DNA from: Irpex lacteus
Lineage: Eukaryota; Basidiomycota; Agaricomycetes; Polyporales; Irpicaceae
NCBI GenBank assembly: GCA_001986395.2
Contig: MQVO02000002.1
Location: 1,860,001-1,924,000 of the forward strand
Direction of reading: 5' to 3'
DNA: 64,000 nucleotides
Both the position numbers and the translations under genes were made by a program. Each line of letters starts with the position of its first letter. Within the stretch, counting starts at the first letter, position 1. The notes beneath the pieces are model-generated. The model did not search any database and was not told the origin of the DNA. It was given only the letters and a program-made list of their open reading frames with translations. Of this stretch, positions 23,205 to 33,923 are shown in pieces.

Positions 23205-24580
23205 TCATTGGCCGGGCACAGGTAGGGCTGTCTGGGTCGGTGTACGTCCAGGTTGGAGCATAACGAGGGGAAGGTAGCAGGCTACGAGTGCAGAGACGGC
23301 GACCCTAAGAGTATATGGTTAGCGTGTTGAATGATGAACAGGCAATGAGTGCTCGGTAGTAAAGAAAGGAGGGACAGGAAGGGACAGGGTGAAGGAGAGA
23401 TGAAAAGTATATGCGCTGGCCCTGACATAGGCGACGGCGCAGAAAAAGATAATCATGGAGAGTAGACAACGAGGTATAAGGGGAATTGTTGCCGTGATGG
23501 TGGGCAGCCTAGGAACGGCTGGTGATGAGAGAAGGGGCAGGGAGGTGGAGGGAGAGGGTGCAAGGATACAACTGCAAACGACGACGACGCGAAAGGAAGA
23601 GGAGGGAGGGGTAGATAACCAAGGGGGAGGAGGCAATGGCGGATATGGGAGGAGTAGTTGGATGTGATGAGATGGAGGAGGTGGCAGGGTGGAGGAGTGA
23701 GAGGGTATAAAGCAGCTGTGCGGAGTGCGACACCGGACGACGGCGAGGAAGATGAAGAGGCGATTCGAAAACCAAGGTATGCAAGATGAAGAGGCGAAGG
23801 CCAAGGACGACAAGAAAGACCAAAACCAAACACAAAACACGTACATCCTCCCAGTAGCTCCTCCAGAGTCCCCCTTCGTCCTCAGCGGATGGTTGTTGAA
23901 CATGCTATTCAGCGAGAGCGCGAGGTTCGGCCATGCTAGCCATCTACCACATCATACACCGTCAGCACCACTTCTTATATACAACACGACTGTGATGGGG
24001 GGCGACTTGGATGGTAGAGGGAGGGTGAATGGGATGGGGATGACTGGGAGGGGAGAGGGATGGTAGGGGAGGGATAGAAGGGGATGGGATGGTAGAAGAG
24101 GGAGAGGGATGGTAGGGAGAGGGAAGGGGACTGGGATGGGATGGTAGGGAGAAGAAGGAGAGGAGGACTATGGGGATAAAGGGGAACGCACCGGTTTCGC
24201 GTGACCATTATGAGACCTGAGAGGAACAGGGCTAGGTCCCACGTAACTATTCAGTACTAAGTAGTGTTGGGATGGTGGGGAAGGTGGGGAAGGGTGACGT
24301 ACCGCTTGAGCTTAGTGCATCTGGAACGTACCGAACGTATAGTCGTCAGTACGGGTAGCGACAGCATGAGGAGAGCAAGCAGAGGAGAGGGTGGGAGGCA
24401 GGATAGGTAGGGCAGGAGAGGACAGGAGAGAATCGGAGGACAGAGAAAAGACGAAAAGGAGAAGAGGAGAGGAGGTTGAGTAGAAGGAGAAAACACACCA
24501 GGAGAATCAGTCGTCCAGCTCTCAGGGAGCGTCATCTTCGTCTCTGCGGCTGCGTCGCGGGGGTCGTCTTGGAGTGTCAT
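23205..24580 (-). CDS. Asterix/PAT10-like ER membrane protein
   Basis: Likely the small PAT-complex subunit (WDR83OS/Asterix family), an ER membrane chaperone of multipass proteins. Five exons: 24580-24499, 24320-24303 (18 nt), 24216-24192 (25 nt), 23943-23845, 23304-23205, summing to 324 nt (107 aa; the human protein has 106). The spliced reading gives DPRD near the N-terminus, then DALSSSGLIMVTRNRWLAWP running into LALSLNSMFNNHPLRTK, then a second hydrophobic segment VAVSALVACYLPLVMLQ. The order MxxRNK/R-x-x-AW, N-x-x-P and a final hydrophobic helix is the family pattern. The exons are tiny, and introns 3 and 4 (248 and 540 nt) hold long C/T-rich repeats on the transcribed strand. Identity is inferred from short motifs, so moderate confidence. 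Confidence 0.65.
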
Positions 24581-24939
24581 CTCTCCTCTTCTTCTCTCAA
24601 CGTTCTTCTTCTTCGAGTTGTTCTTGTTTCCTTCAAGTCGTTCAGATGTTACTACGAGAACTTGCGAGGTGGGAAGGAGAAGGTAGGAGGAGAAGCCAAG
24701 ACGCCAGCACGCTCGCGCTCATTTGATTGGTCGACTCGTATGACATGACATGACATGACGCCCTCCTCAGTCGCTGAGTCGCCTCGCTAGTTCGGCACTC
24801 GTCTCCTTCCTCCCAGCACTCTTCCATCCTCTCCCAGCACTCACTCACTTACTCTCCAGTCGAATCGCTCCTTGAACTACTCCACTACAACGCCAACTTC
24901 AAGACCTTAACACCACCAAACGTACTAGTGAATTGAGAG
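24581..24939. promoter_or_regulatory. shared promoter of Asterix-like gene and MPC2
   Basis: The 359 bases between two divergent ATGs. Includes a CATGA tandem (tgacatgacatgacatgacg, 24742-24761) and pyrimidine-rich stretches just upstream of the MPC2 start. No clear TATA box is visible. Confidence 0.45.
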
Positions 24940-26265
24940 ATGTCAGGTGCAGCGTCAGCAGCCGCGGGGAGCAAGTTCCAGGCGTTTTTGAACCATCCTG
25001 CTGGTGAGTACGGTATTTATTCTGGGGTTTTGGTGGTGGTGAGACGAGGAGGATAGGTGGGGATGAGTTGGGATGGTGGTCTGCTTGGGTGGTAGGCTAT
25101 CTCCAGGATGAGGATGGACAGTCGAGAACACTACACACAGCCCCTCCTATCCATAATCGTTCTGCACCAACAACTCAATGCTGACATATAACTCACAAAA
25201 CAGGTCCAAAAACAGTATTCTTCTGGGCCCCAATGATGAAATGGTGTCTCGTCGCCGCGGGGCTCAAGGACCTCGCTAGGCCGGCTGATAAGCTCAGTGC
25301 GTCTCAGAACGTCGGTGCGTTTTCCCTTCCATTCTTACTCTTGTCCTCCACCGTTTGATGATGTGCTGACTTGTGGTTGATTTATTTTATGTGGTGCCAT
25401 CGCTAATGACTCGACTTGGACTTGGACGCCCTGGACGACCCTCCAAACCACAACAACGCAATCAACGAACTTGCAACTACAACCGCCAAACTACAATAAA
25501 CGAAATCGCAATAAACGAAACAACTAAACTGGAATAAACGTAAACGAAAACGCGACAAACAGCACTGACAGCGACAGGCCTCATCTGGGTGCGCTACTCG
25601 TTCGTCATCACGCCTGTCAACTACAGTCTCGCTGCCGTACGTCTCTCTTCTTCTTCTCCTTTACTTCTTTCCTGCTCTTCTTCTCTATCTCGCCCTGCCC
25701 CCCTTCTTCCCGGCTATTACCATATGTCGACTTTGCTAACGTGCTGATTTTGTTCACGCAGGTCAACTTCTTCGTCGGCTCAACAGGCCTCGGGCAGCTC
25801 GCTAGGATCTGGTAGTGCGTACTCTTCCCTCTCTCCTTCTCTCCCTTTCCTCTCTCCCTTCCTCTCTCCCTTCCTCTCTCCCTTCCTCTCTCCCTTCCTC
25901 TCTCCCTTCCTCTCTCCCTTCCTCTCTCCCTTCCTCTCTCCCTTCCTCTCTCCCTTCCTCTCTCCCTTCCTCTCTCCCTTCCTCTCTCCCTTCCTCTCTC
26001 CCTTCCTCTCTCCCTTCCTCTCTCCCTTCCTCTCTCCCTTCCTCCTCTCTCCCTTCCTCTCTTCCTCTTCCTCCCTCCTTCCTCTCTCCCTTCCTCTCTC
26101 CCTTCCTCTCTCCCTTCCTCTCTCCCTTCCTCTCTCCCTTCCTCTCTCCCATCTCCTTTCCGTCCATCTGATACTGACGTACGCTCCTCTAGCCACCAAC
26201 GAACAGGCCTCGACCCCGTCTACGACAGGTTCGGCCCTGGCGGTGCTAAGCCCACCTCCGCCTGA
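24940..26265 (+). CDS. MPC2: mitochondrial pyruvate carrier subunit 2
   Basis: Inner-membrane protein that, with MPC1, imports pyruvate into mitochondria. Exons 24940-25003, 25204-25314, 25563-25636, 25762-25814, 26193-26265 sum to 375 nt (124 aa, normal size). Diagnostic motifs: HPAGPKTVFFWAPMMKW, GLKDLARPADKLS, TGLIWVRYSFVITPVNYSLA and VNFFVGSTGLGQLARIW; three hydrophobic helices as expected. No long presequence, typical of the family. The last intron (25815-26192) is almost entirely a 12-bp CT minisatellite. The previous intron carries CAATAAACGAAA-type repeats. Confidence 0.93.
25833..26157. repeat. CT-rich 12-bp minisatellite in MPC2 intron
   Basis: About 25 head-to-tail copies of CCTCTCTCCCTT, broken once around 26041-26095 by variant units. 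All bases on the plus (transcript) strand are C or T, so the array is a perfect polypurine/polypyrimidine tract. Confidence 0.95.
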
Positions 26266-27000
26266 ACGATTTCTTTCTTGTGAGCGGCGGGAAGGGATGA
26301 GACAGAGAGGTTTGGAGTAGAGTGAGATGGCGAGGGATGGGAAGAGAGGAAGGGAGGTGGAGGGGTGCGTGCTAGTTGACCTGTGCTTTTTCTTGTTCTC
26401 CGTTTAGACGTTCGTTGTGATATACGTGTATTGGCGAGTTGAATCGAGAGCTTTCATTTCACTCTCTTGTGCGATGCCACAAGACTTAGCTGTATGCGAA
26501 GACAATCTTCTCGATGAAATTTGAAGCTTGCTCTGAAGTCTCTTTTCTTGCGTGCGACAGCCCATAGTAAAATCAATTATATGTGTACGTTCCTGCTTTG
26601 CGTCGTTCTTTGCTTATCTGCTTTCATAGATGAAGCAGTAATCGCCAATCAATTGACTGCTTATCCCTTCCTTCAAACTCGCAATCGTTCGTCTTCCTGA
26701 GTCCGTGCGATAAGTTCTTTGCGAGCTAGACGGTCACTCCGAGGTGTCTTTGCCTGCACGCGTAGGTCCCATCAGGCCGCCCTGTAACTCAGGTGCTATT
26801 AAGTAGTGCTAGTATACCGCAGAACTCGTGTTCGTAACTTTGCCACTCGAAGATAGCAAGAGGTAAGCTTTCGACCCACGGTGTATTCTGTCGGTGCACT
26901 TGGCTGACCTGTTCCTACAGATCTCGTGGGACTACAACGCTACACTGTGAAAATATTGACAAGTATGCTCCTACGTAACGAGTCACTAGTCAACCATCAC
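26266..27000. other. intergenic, MPC2 3' flank
   Basis: 3' untranslated region of MPC2 followed by unique-looking sequence. No gene recognised. Confidence 0.5.
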
Positions 27001-27084
27001 CGCACCAATAGTGCGCGCGATTGCTCTTTGGATAACTCTGGGGTGTCTATTTCTAGGTGTTGAGCTTTATAGAGCTCGAGCCCA

Positions 27085-28760
27085 GTGTACGCATGCACCA
27101 GGGTTATATAATGATCAAGGAGGATCGTGACAGACAGGTACCGACCAATATTAATGGTCGTGAGCGTCGTCGATAACCTACAGTATGGACTCGGTGCCGG
27201 AGACGTCATCGTCTAGAGCTCCTAGGCCACAACTTATATAAGTAGGGAGGCGGACTCGAGGGTGTTTTCGTGATGCCTCGCCTTCCTCGCCAGCTTAGCT
27301 AAGTTCTCTTTCAACCGGGCTCTTGAAATTGCACATGTACAGTGCGCACCGCGTATTTGAATTTTTTGTTTGCTGTAAGTTAAGTCTACCTCCGATACTA
27401 AACTAACTTTGCTGAGTACTACTCATAAATTACAGATGTACGATTGGCACAGTCCCTCAGCACAGGAAGTACCAAAACGCCCCTCTCATTGGTTAGTCGT
27501 ACGTCAATCTGGTCTCGACCACTCACTCACATCACCGAGATCTCCCTCGGGATCCAAGATGTGATTGGACGGGAGGTCTCGACCACAATTCATTGATCAT
27601 GACATACAGATACCTGGCCAGGGAGCCAATAAACGTCGGTAACTTGTACAAGTCAGGATTCGAGGCCTCACGGAAGACGTCATCGTCTACTAGGCTAGGT
27701 ATATAGCCTGGGTGAGGCGGGAGGGGTTTCGTGGATCTCTCTCGTTCTCTCTCTCTCCTCCTTCCTCACCCAGCCTAGCTAAATCTTCTCGCGAACTTGA
27801 GGTAAAAGAAACCACACGTGTACAGTGCAAAATGCGCATTTTGATCCGTTAGATGTAAGTGAAGTCTTCACCCAAATATTAATCAAAGTTGGCTGAGTGC
27901 GGGCTCACACATTACAGGCATACAACTGACACAATCCCTCAACACACTGGCAATAAGTACCAGAACGTCCCTCTCATTGGCTGGTCGTACGTCGATCCGG
28001 TCTCGACCACTCACTCACATCACCGAGATCTCCCTCGGGATTCGAGATGTGATTGGACGCAGAAAGTCTCGACCACACTGAACTTCGATCATGACATACA
28101 GGTACCAGCCAATAAACGTAGGAATTCGAGACCTCTCGAAAGACGTCATCGTCTAGGTCGGGGTATATATGTAGCTAGGGAGACGGGTTTCGTGACGCCT
28201 CTTGCTCTCCGCCTTCCTCGCCAGCCTAGGTAAGTTCTCTTTGGAACTCGGGAACAAAGAAACCGCACTGTGCGTTGGTAGCTGTAAGTGAGGTCTTTAT
28301 CGAGGCACCACTACAAGTTGGCTGAGTGCTCGAATTGCAGGTGTACGACTAGAGTCTAGCACAGTCCTTACCACAGCACGACCAAAACGTCCCTCCCATT
28401 GGTTGGTCGTACATTACACTACGCTATGTCAATCCAGGTCAATCTGGTCTCGACCCTCGACCCTCAACCACTCAGTACTCAAGATTCAAATCACCGCATA
28501 ACCTGAGATTTGAGATGCGATTGGATGGGAGAGGTCTCGACCACTATTGATCATGACATACCCAGGTACCAGCCAATCAACGTAGACTCGGTAACTTATT
28601 ACAGCTGAGGATTCGAGACCTCACGGAAGACGTCATCGTCTAGGCCAGGTATATATATATGTAGGGAACCGTTGGCGGGGAGGTTGCGTGATGCCTCTCC
28701 TCCCTCTACGCACGCATAATCTCTCATCATGTCGCATCCCTCAGCTCTCCTCGCTAGCTG
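27085..28760 (+). repeat. tandem array of four promoter-like, intron-bearing units (~475 bp)
   Basis: Four diverged direct repeats. Each has, in order: CCAAT/ATTGG-type motifs, GGTCTCGACCAC, a GATCATGACATAC block, GTACC(A/G)(A/G)CCAAT, GACGTCATCGTCTA (at 27202, 27676, 28142, 28629; a CRE-like core), a TATATA box 20-40 bases later, TTTCGTG(A)(T)GCCTC, a CCTCGCCAGC(C)TAG(C)TAAG(TT) block, then an intron-like GTAAG...(A/G)CAG stretch (27375-27435, 27855-27917, 28284-28340; absent after unit 4). No conserved open frame runs through the units, so any product is probably a spliced non-coding RNA or a very short peptide. Confidence 0.75.
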
Positions 28761-31401
28761 AGGCCTGAGGGCTTAGATCATTCTTGCTTTGACGGTAGAC
28801 TTCGATTGCCAAAGCTGGACAGTGGAATCCATCCAGATGGCTTACACACTCTATCTTACCCTCAGCCCAATCTAGCACCTACCTACCGAACTGTTCGTAA
28901 GTACATAGCAAGCAAAACGCCAAAACACCTGGGTAAACGGCTCGTGGCCTTAGAGCTTGAAGCCTATCTATTAAATTCCTGAACGTTAACTCTCTTTACC
29001 CTCCGTTCTCGGATCGAAGGTACCTCCCGGCGTGTCTTCTCCCTCATGATCGGTCTGGCTGGCTGTTCGTGTACGTACTACGCATCGTGCAGTGCCTCGA
29101 GGCTCGCATGTGCATGTGTCTACCGGTACGTACGGGCTACTTACATGCAGAGGGGTTTATCCTTATCCCTCTGGCTCAGACACTGGCGCGAGGAGCGTCT
29201 CTGCGTTAAACGGGTGGTACAGCCTGAGTCACTGGTAAGCACGATAACGTTGGAGACGGTAAACCTATGCAAGTGAAGCGCACTATGTATACTTAGGTAA
29301 GTGAGCTACGAAGTGAATCAGATGGTGGAAGTTGTATACTGTAAGTGGACGAACTCCGACCGCACGTAAACACGTCCACGCACAACACTTGCTGTTCGGA
29401 CCTGCCAGGGATGCTGATCATCCAAAAACTGTATTGCTCACGGTGCTGAGATTGGCCATTAATGGTAAGTTAACGTCGCTCGCTCAACTTGAAGTCAGGA
29501 GACAAGGAGATGCTTTTAGCTTATCTGCTCCACTTGTCTACAAATCCGGAAGGAAGGAGGCCTAGGGTGCTGAGTGCTTCGAGTTCTTGGGACCTTGCGG
29601 GGTATTACGGTCGTCTCAGTACTAACTCTGTGAGTGGGTTTAACTGTGAATGGGGTCTGTCGATGGATTACTTGACCCCCGAACGTTTGAACAACTGCAA
29701 CGTTAGCTGAGAGTGTAAAAGAAACTCGGAGGAAGGTGAGTTTGATCGTCCATCGAATTCGGTGGGTGGACGCCGCGTCTGCGTCTGAGAACCATCTTTG
29801 GGGTGTGCGTGGTGGGTGGGAATAGACTTCAGATGTCGATGAGACGGGGACGGGAGCGATTGTAGATATGTACTTACAATTGCAAGTTACTGCTCAGGCT
29901 TGCTTGCTATCGATGGCCACGGGTCTCCCGTCTGGGGTTTCTTCGAACTGGATTCGTCCATGGTCAAGTGATTATACTTAAAACGACGACTCGGACGTCT
30001 ACGTCTTCCTAACACTCTTGTTCTTTGTTTACTCTGACCAGGCATCCTGACCTCTCATACGTATACCGCTTACTTACAACGACGGCGACGGAGGATAGCA
30101 CTGCTTACGGTGTGGCCACACGGTTTGACGGGACGCATGCCGACACCGGAGGCAATTACGATTGAGGGTTTCGGACAGATTGAAGGTTTGAATGGGGAGA
30201 TGTTTACGTTCCGCGCGGTCTAGATCTCCGTTCGCTTTCCATCGACAACCACTACAAATTGGGTGCGCGCTGGGAGGATGATCTTCCTCTTTCGTTTACA
30301 GTGGGAACGCTTTACCTGGTACGATTCGTCTTTTTGTTTGTGTTTGTACGGGAGATATACGAGGAGAATATAGGGGGTTTACTATACTGCGATTGTGTGG
30401 ATTGCGTGAAGTGGAATAGGCTGTGTAAGGCACTCAGGAGAAGGTGAAGGCAAAATGTTCGGGCTTGGCGTGTGGCGGGACGGAAGGGACGGACGGACGT
30501 CGGTTTATTCAAATTGTTCTCCCGCCCCTGTCCCGCCGCTGCGTCTACTATCGCGCCCTCTCTACCCCGCGCACGTTGGTCATTAATCGTATGCATCCCC
30601 TCTCGACCATCTTCTGCTATTTGGTTTACGAAGAGAGTAGCTGTGTGCTACGTTGAATTCTCGACTGCTACAGTGTCGTAATTGACCCGATAATCTTATA
30701 ATTAGTAGTCCACCAACGAGCCAAAGGCGACGTCTATGCGTATCTGGCCACTTCGATATTGATTGATTTTGAAGTTGACTTTACTTTGGAGGACTTGGAA
30801 GCACTGCCACTTGGGTGGTAGCCTGGTGGAGGAGTTGGTAACCGGACGGGAGCGGATCTGTGGTGGGCCTGGGCGCGGGGGCCTGGGCGGCCTCGTACTG
30901 TGCGGGGATTGCCTCTGGAGCTGCCCAGGGCAGTCGTCCCTCGAGTCTCGGCCCTGCTCTATACGACACAGTGTCGGTGTTCGTAAGTGTTCGTAGGCGT
31001 AGTGGAGTACCTCTGTGGCCGGCGCCTGCACTTGAGCAATGTTAATCCTCTTCTCCAGCGTCCTCCACCGTCGTGCGCGACGGCGAGCAAGTGGTTCAGG
31101 GGCTCGGGGAGGATGGTGCGAGGTGTCGGACGATAATTAAAGAATAATATTGAGAGGAACCATAAAGGGAAGGGACAAGTGAGGAGGAATTTTGTGTTTG
31201 AGCGGATACGAGCGAAAGCCGGAAGTGAATTTGTATTGCGGCCCTTGCCCTTCTTGATATAATCTCCATCGTCGCTCTCGCTCCTTCCTTCTTCAGTCTC
31301 AGCCACACAACCTCGACTCGAATCACACCCACCTCGACTTCCACAAAGACCACACCCTCTAGTCACCGACTCTAGTCACCGACACTCAGTGACACTAACG
31401 A
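28761..31401. other. gene-poor region with possible relics
   Basis: Short plus-strand frames at 29046-29276, 29332-29565 and about 30110-30225 (GFGQIEGLNGEMFTFRAV) look protein-like, but no family, start or consistent splicing could be established. 31040-31400 is the presumed promoter and leader of the SKN7-like gene. Confidence 0.4.
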
Positions 31402-33035
31402 ATGGACTCGTCTGGCCAATATTCTCCGTCGGGCATGAGCCAGCGCCAACAGCTCTTCCAGTCCTCACAACTCCCACCCCCCTCGGCCCTCTCATCCTTA
31501 TCCTTTGCACGGACAAACACTCTCCCACCGCTCGCCGCCCTCTCCTCTGCGGCCGCCGCACGCTATCCGCCGCCGACATACTCACACCCGTCCCTCTCCA
31601 ACACCGCCGCCTCGCCCCTTCCCCTCTCCAGTCTCTCGTCCTCATCTACCCTCCCATGGCCTTCACATCGAACGAGCTCTTCAAGAGACGAGCAGATCAG
31701 CCCGCCTTTGAGTCTCAGACACTCGGATTCTAGATCCAAACTCGTCGATAGGGAGGATCAGCATGTACAACAACAACGACAGGAGGAGCAGGCGTCCACA
31801 TCTCAGTCCGTCAAACATGAGGGAGAGGATGGCATGCCGAGTACGAGCGATTTCGTCAAGAAGCTCTACAAGTACGTTTCTCCATCTTAGTCAACGCGAC
31901 GCCGAATAACACTAAACAATTGCGATTGTGCAGGATGCTCGAAGACACGTCGTTTGCCCACGTCGTCTCGTGGGGTCCTCATGGCGACTGTTTCGTCGTC
32001 AAGGACATGAACGAGTTCACGAAGACTATCCTACCCAGGATGTTCAAGCACTCGAATTTCGCCAGCTTCGTCAGACAGCTCAACAAGTACGACTTCCACA
32101 AGGTGTGTATTTCATTTTGTTTTTCACCCCTTTTGTTATCCCCCCCTTTCGGCACGTGTGGCCCGGTGAAGCGCTTAAGGACACTTGTAAGATGGACCGA
32201 TGAATAGTGAGAGCTGAGTTTAAGTGAGCGATGTGAGCATGTAAGATGCAGCTTTGGGCCGCGCGTTTTCCTATTTTTACTTGTCTTATCCTTTCTTCAC
32301 CTCTTCGCTTCGAGCTTGCGCTGACTCTTCCTTACTTAGGTGAAAAACACCGACGATAACACCTTTGGCGAGCACGTAAGTGTCCAATCTATTGCATTCT
32401 TCGAAGAACGACTCCTAATTCGTGGCCTATTTTCGCAGAGCTGGACGTTCCGTCATCCTGACTTCCACGCCGACCGTCGCGATGCCCTCGAAAACATCAA
32501 ACGGAAAGTCCCCGCCGCTCGCAAGTCCACTTCACATCACGTCGGCGGCCGGAACTCTTCGCCCTCACCGTCCTCATCAACGGTGGAGGCTCTTCAAAAC
32601 CAAATCGAGCGCATGGCACGCGCCCAAGACGAAATGACGGCGCACATCCGAAACCTGGAAGTCAACTACCAGAACGTGCTGAACGAGATGGTGTGCTTCC
32701 AGCGGAACATGGCGCAGCAGGACGGGCTGATGCAGAACCTGATCAGCTACTTTTTGCAGTTGGAGAATGGTGGGCTTTCCGCTTCTAATCCTTCTCATAG
32801 TTCCAACCCTATCAACCCCTCTTCTTCCGCTTCCCATCTCGCGAACCTTTCGAATAATTTGAACTTGAGCAGTGGACAGGCGACAGGCGGTATGAACGCG
32901 GCGCAGGACGCACAGCAGCAGATGGTGTTGGACGACGTCTCGTTGGCGGGCGTCGTCAACCCGAGAACGATGAACGCGCTGTTGTCGCTCACGACGCCGC
33001 CGCTGACGGGCTCGAATCCTCTTGTAGTTGTATAA
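31402..33035 (+). CDS. SKN7: SKN7-type HSF-domain transcription factor, DNA-binding half
   Basis: Exons 31402-31871, 31934-32102, 32340-32375 (36 nt), 32439-33035 sum to 1272 nt (423 aa). A Ser/Pro/Gln-rich N-terminus is followed by the HSF-type DNA-binding domain: DFVKKLYKMLED, VVSWGPHGDCFVVKDMNEF, LPRMFKHSNFASFVRQLNKY, WTFRHPDFHADRRDALENI. Then comes a coiled coil (VEALQNQIERMARAQDEMTA). This combination with a downstream receiver is the Skn7/Prr1 stress regulator of fungal two-component signalling. The frame ends at three consecutive stops (33033-33041), 0.9 kb before the receiver part, in the same frame; either the gene is split or a long intron removes the stops. Confidence 0.85.
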
Positions 33036-33041
33036 TAGTAG

Positions 33042-33923
33042 ACTCTTCTCGCTTTAATGCGCCCCCTTCTCTCTCCGGTGCCTCGCACCAACCCACCTCT
33101 CGACTTCTTTCTTTTCTCTGTGGATGTGCTTTTATCGCTTCGGTTTCGTTGGGCTTGGGTGTGTCGCTTTTTCGCTCTAACATGCGCTCCACAATGCGCA
33201 TGGGGCGGTATTATTATTATCTCTATATCGTGCTGCTCTCTCGTCTCGTCTCGTCCGTCTGCTCTGTGCTGCTCCGTGTTCGCCTGTCGCCTCGTCTCGT
33301 GTCCCTGCTCTCCAACTCTCCCAATATTCGTATCCACCTCATCCCACCCTACCCCACCTCTTTTTTACTCTCGTATATTGAAAGCACGAACGCTAATTGT
33401 ACTCTTACCTTTTCACTCTTTGCTTCGTTCCCAAAATGCTCAAAAAACAAAACGTCATCCATCAATTCCCTTCTTGACCCGCTCGCTCTCGACTCTCGAC
33501 TTCTCTCCCGCGCTCTCGACCGACCGACCGACCGATCGAAAACAAACTCTACGAAAACAAACAACTGAACGGAAACTACGCTCGGCGGCCTGGAATGCGC
33601 CTCCGCCTGGAACCGCGGTCTGGAACGTGGAATGGGACTCGGCCCCCTCCCCTCTCTCCCACCCAACATCCGCCCACAACACAAACATCGCAACCCCGAC
33701 GCTGGTCCCATATTCTCGTGGTAACCTGGACCCGCTCTGGAATGTACGTATGCCGTCACCGTTACGTTGTTGCTATCTCCTTCTTGTCTCCCTCTCCGTG
33801 GTATCCTGGACGACGGATCGTTTCGTGTCGCTCGCTCACCTGCTCGTCTGGACTGGACCTGAACTGGATCCAAACACTCGCCCACAACCTCCCAACTTAC
33901 TTTACCTATCCCCGATCTTGGTC
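33042..33923. other. spacer between the two SKN7 halves
   Basis: Pyrimidine-rich, promoter-like sequence (long C/T runs, ACCGACCGACCGACCG at 33520) with an accidental 297-codon open frame of non-protein-like composition. It could be a long intron or an independent promoter for the receiver half. Confidence 0.45.

Noticed and set aside
23319..23903. 194-codon minus-strand frame rich in Pro/Leu/Ser
   Set aside because: It overlaps the last long intron of the Asterix-like gene and reflects its pyrimidine-rich repeats.
25780..26199. open frames of Arg/Glu/Gly or Ser/Leu/Pro repeats in both strands
   Set aside because: They are translations of the 12-bp minisatellite within the MPC2 intron.
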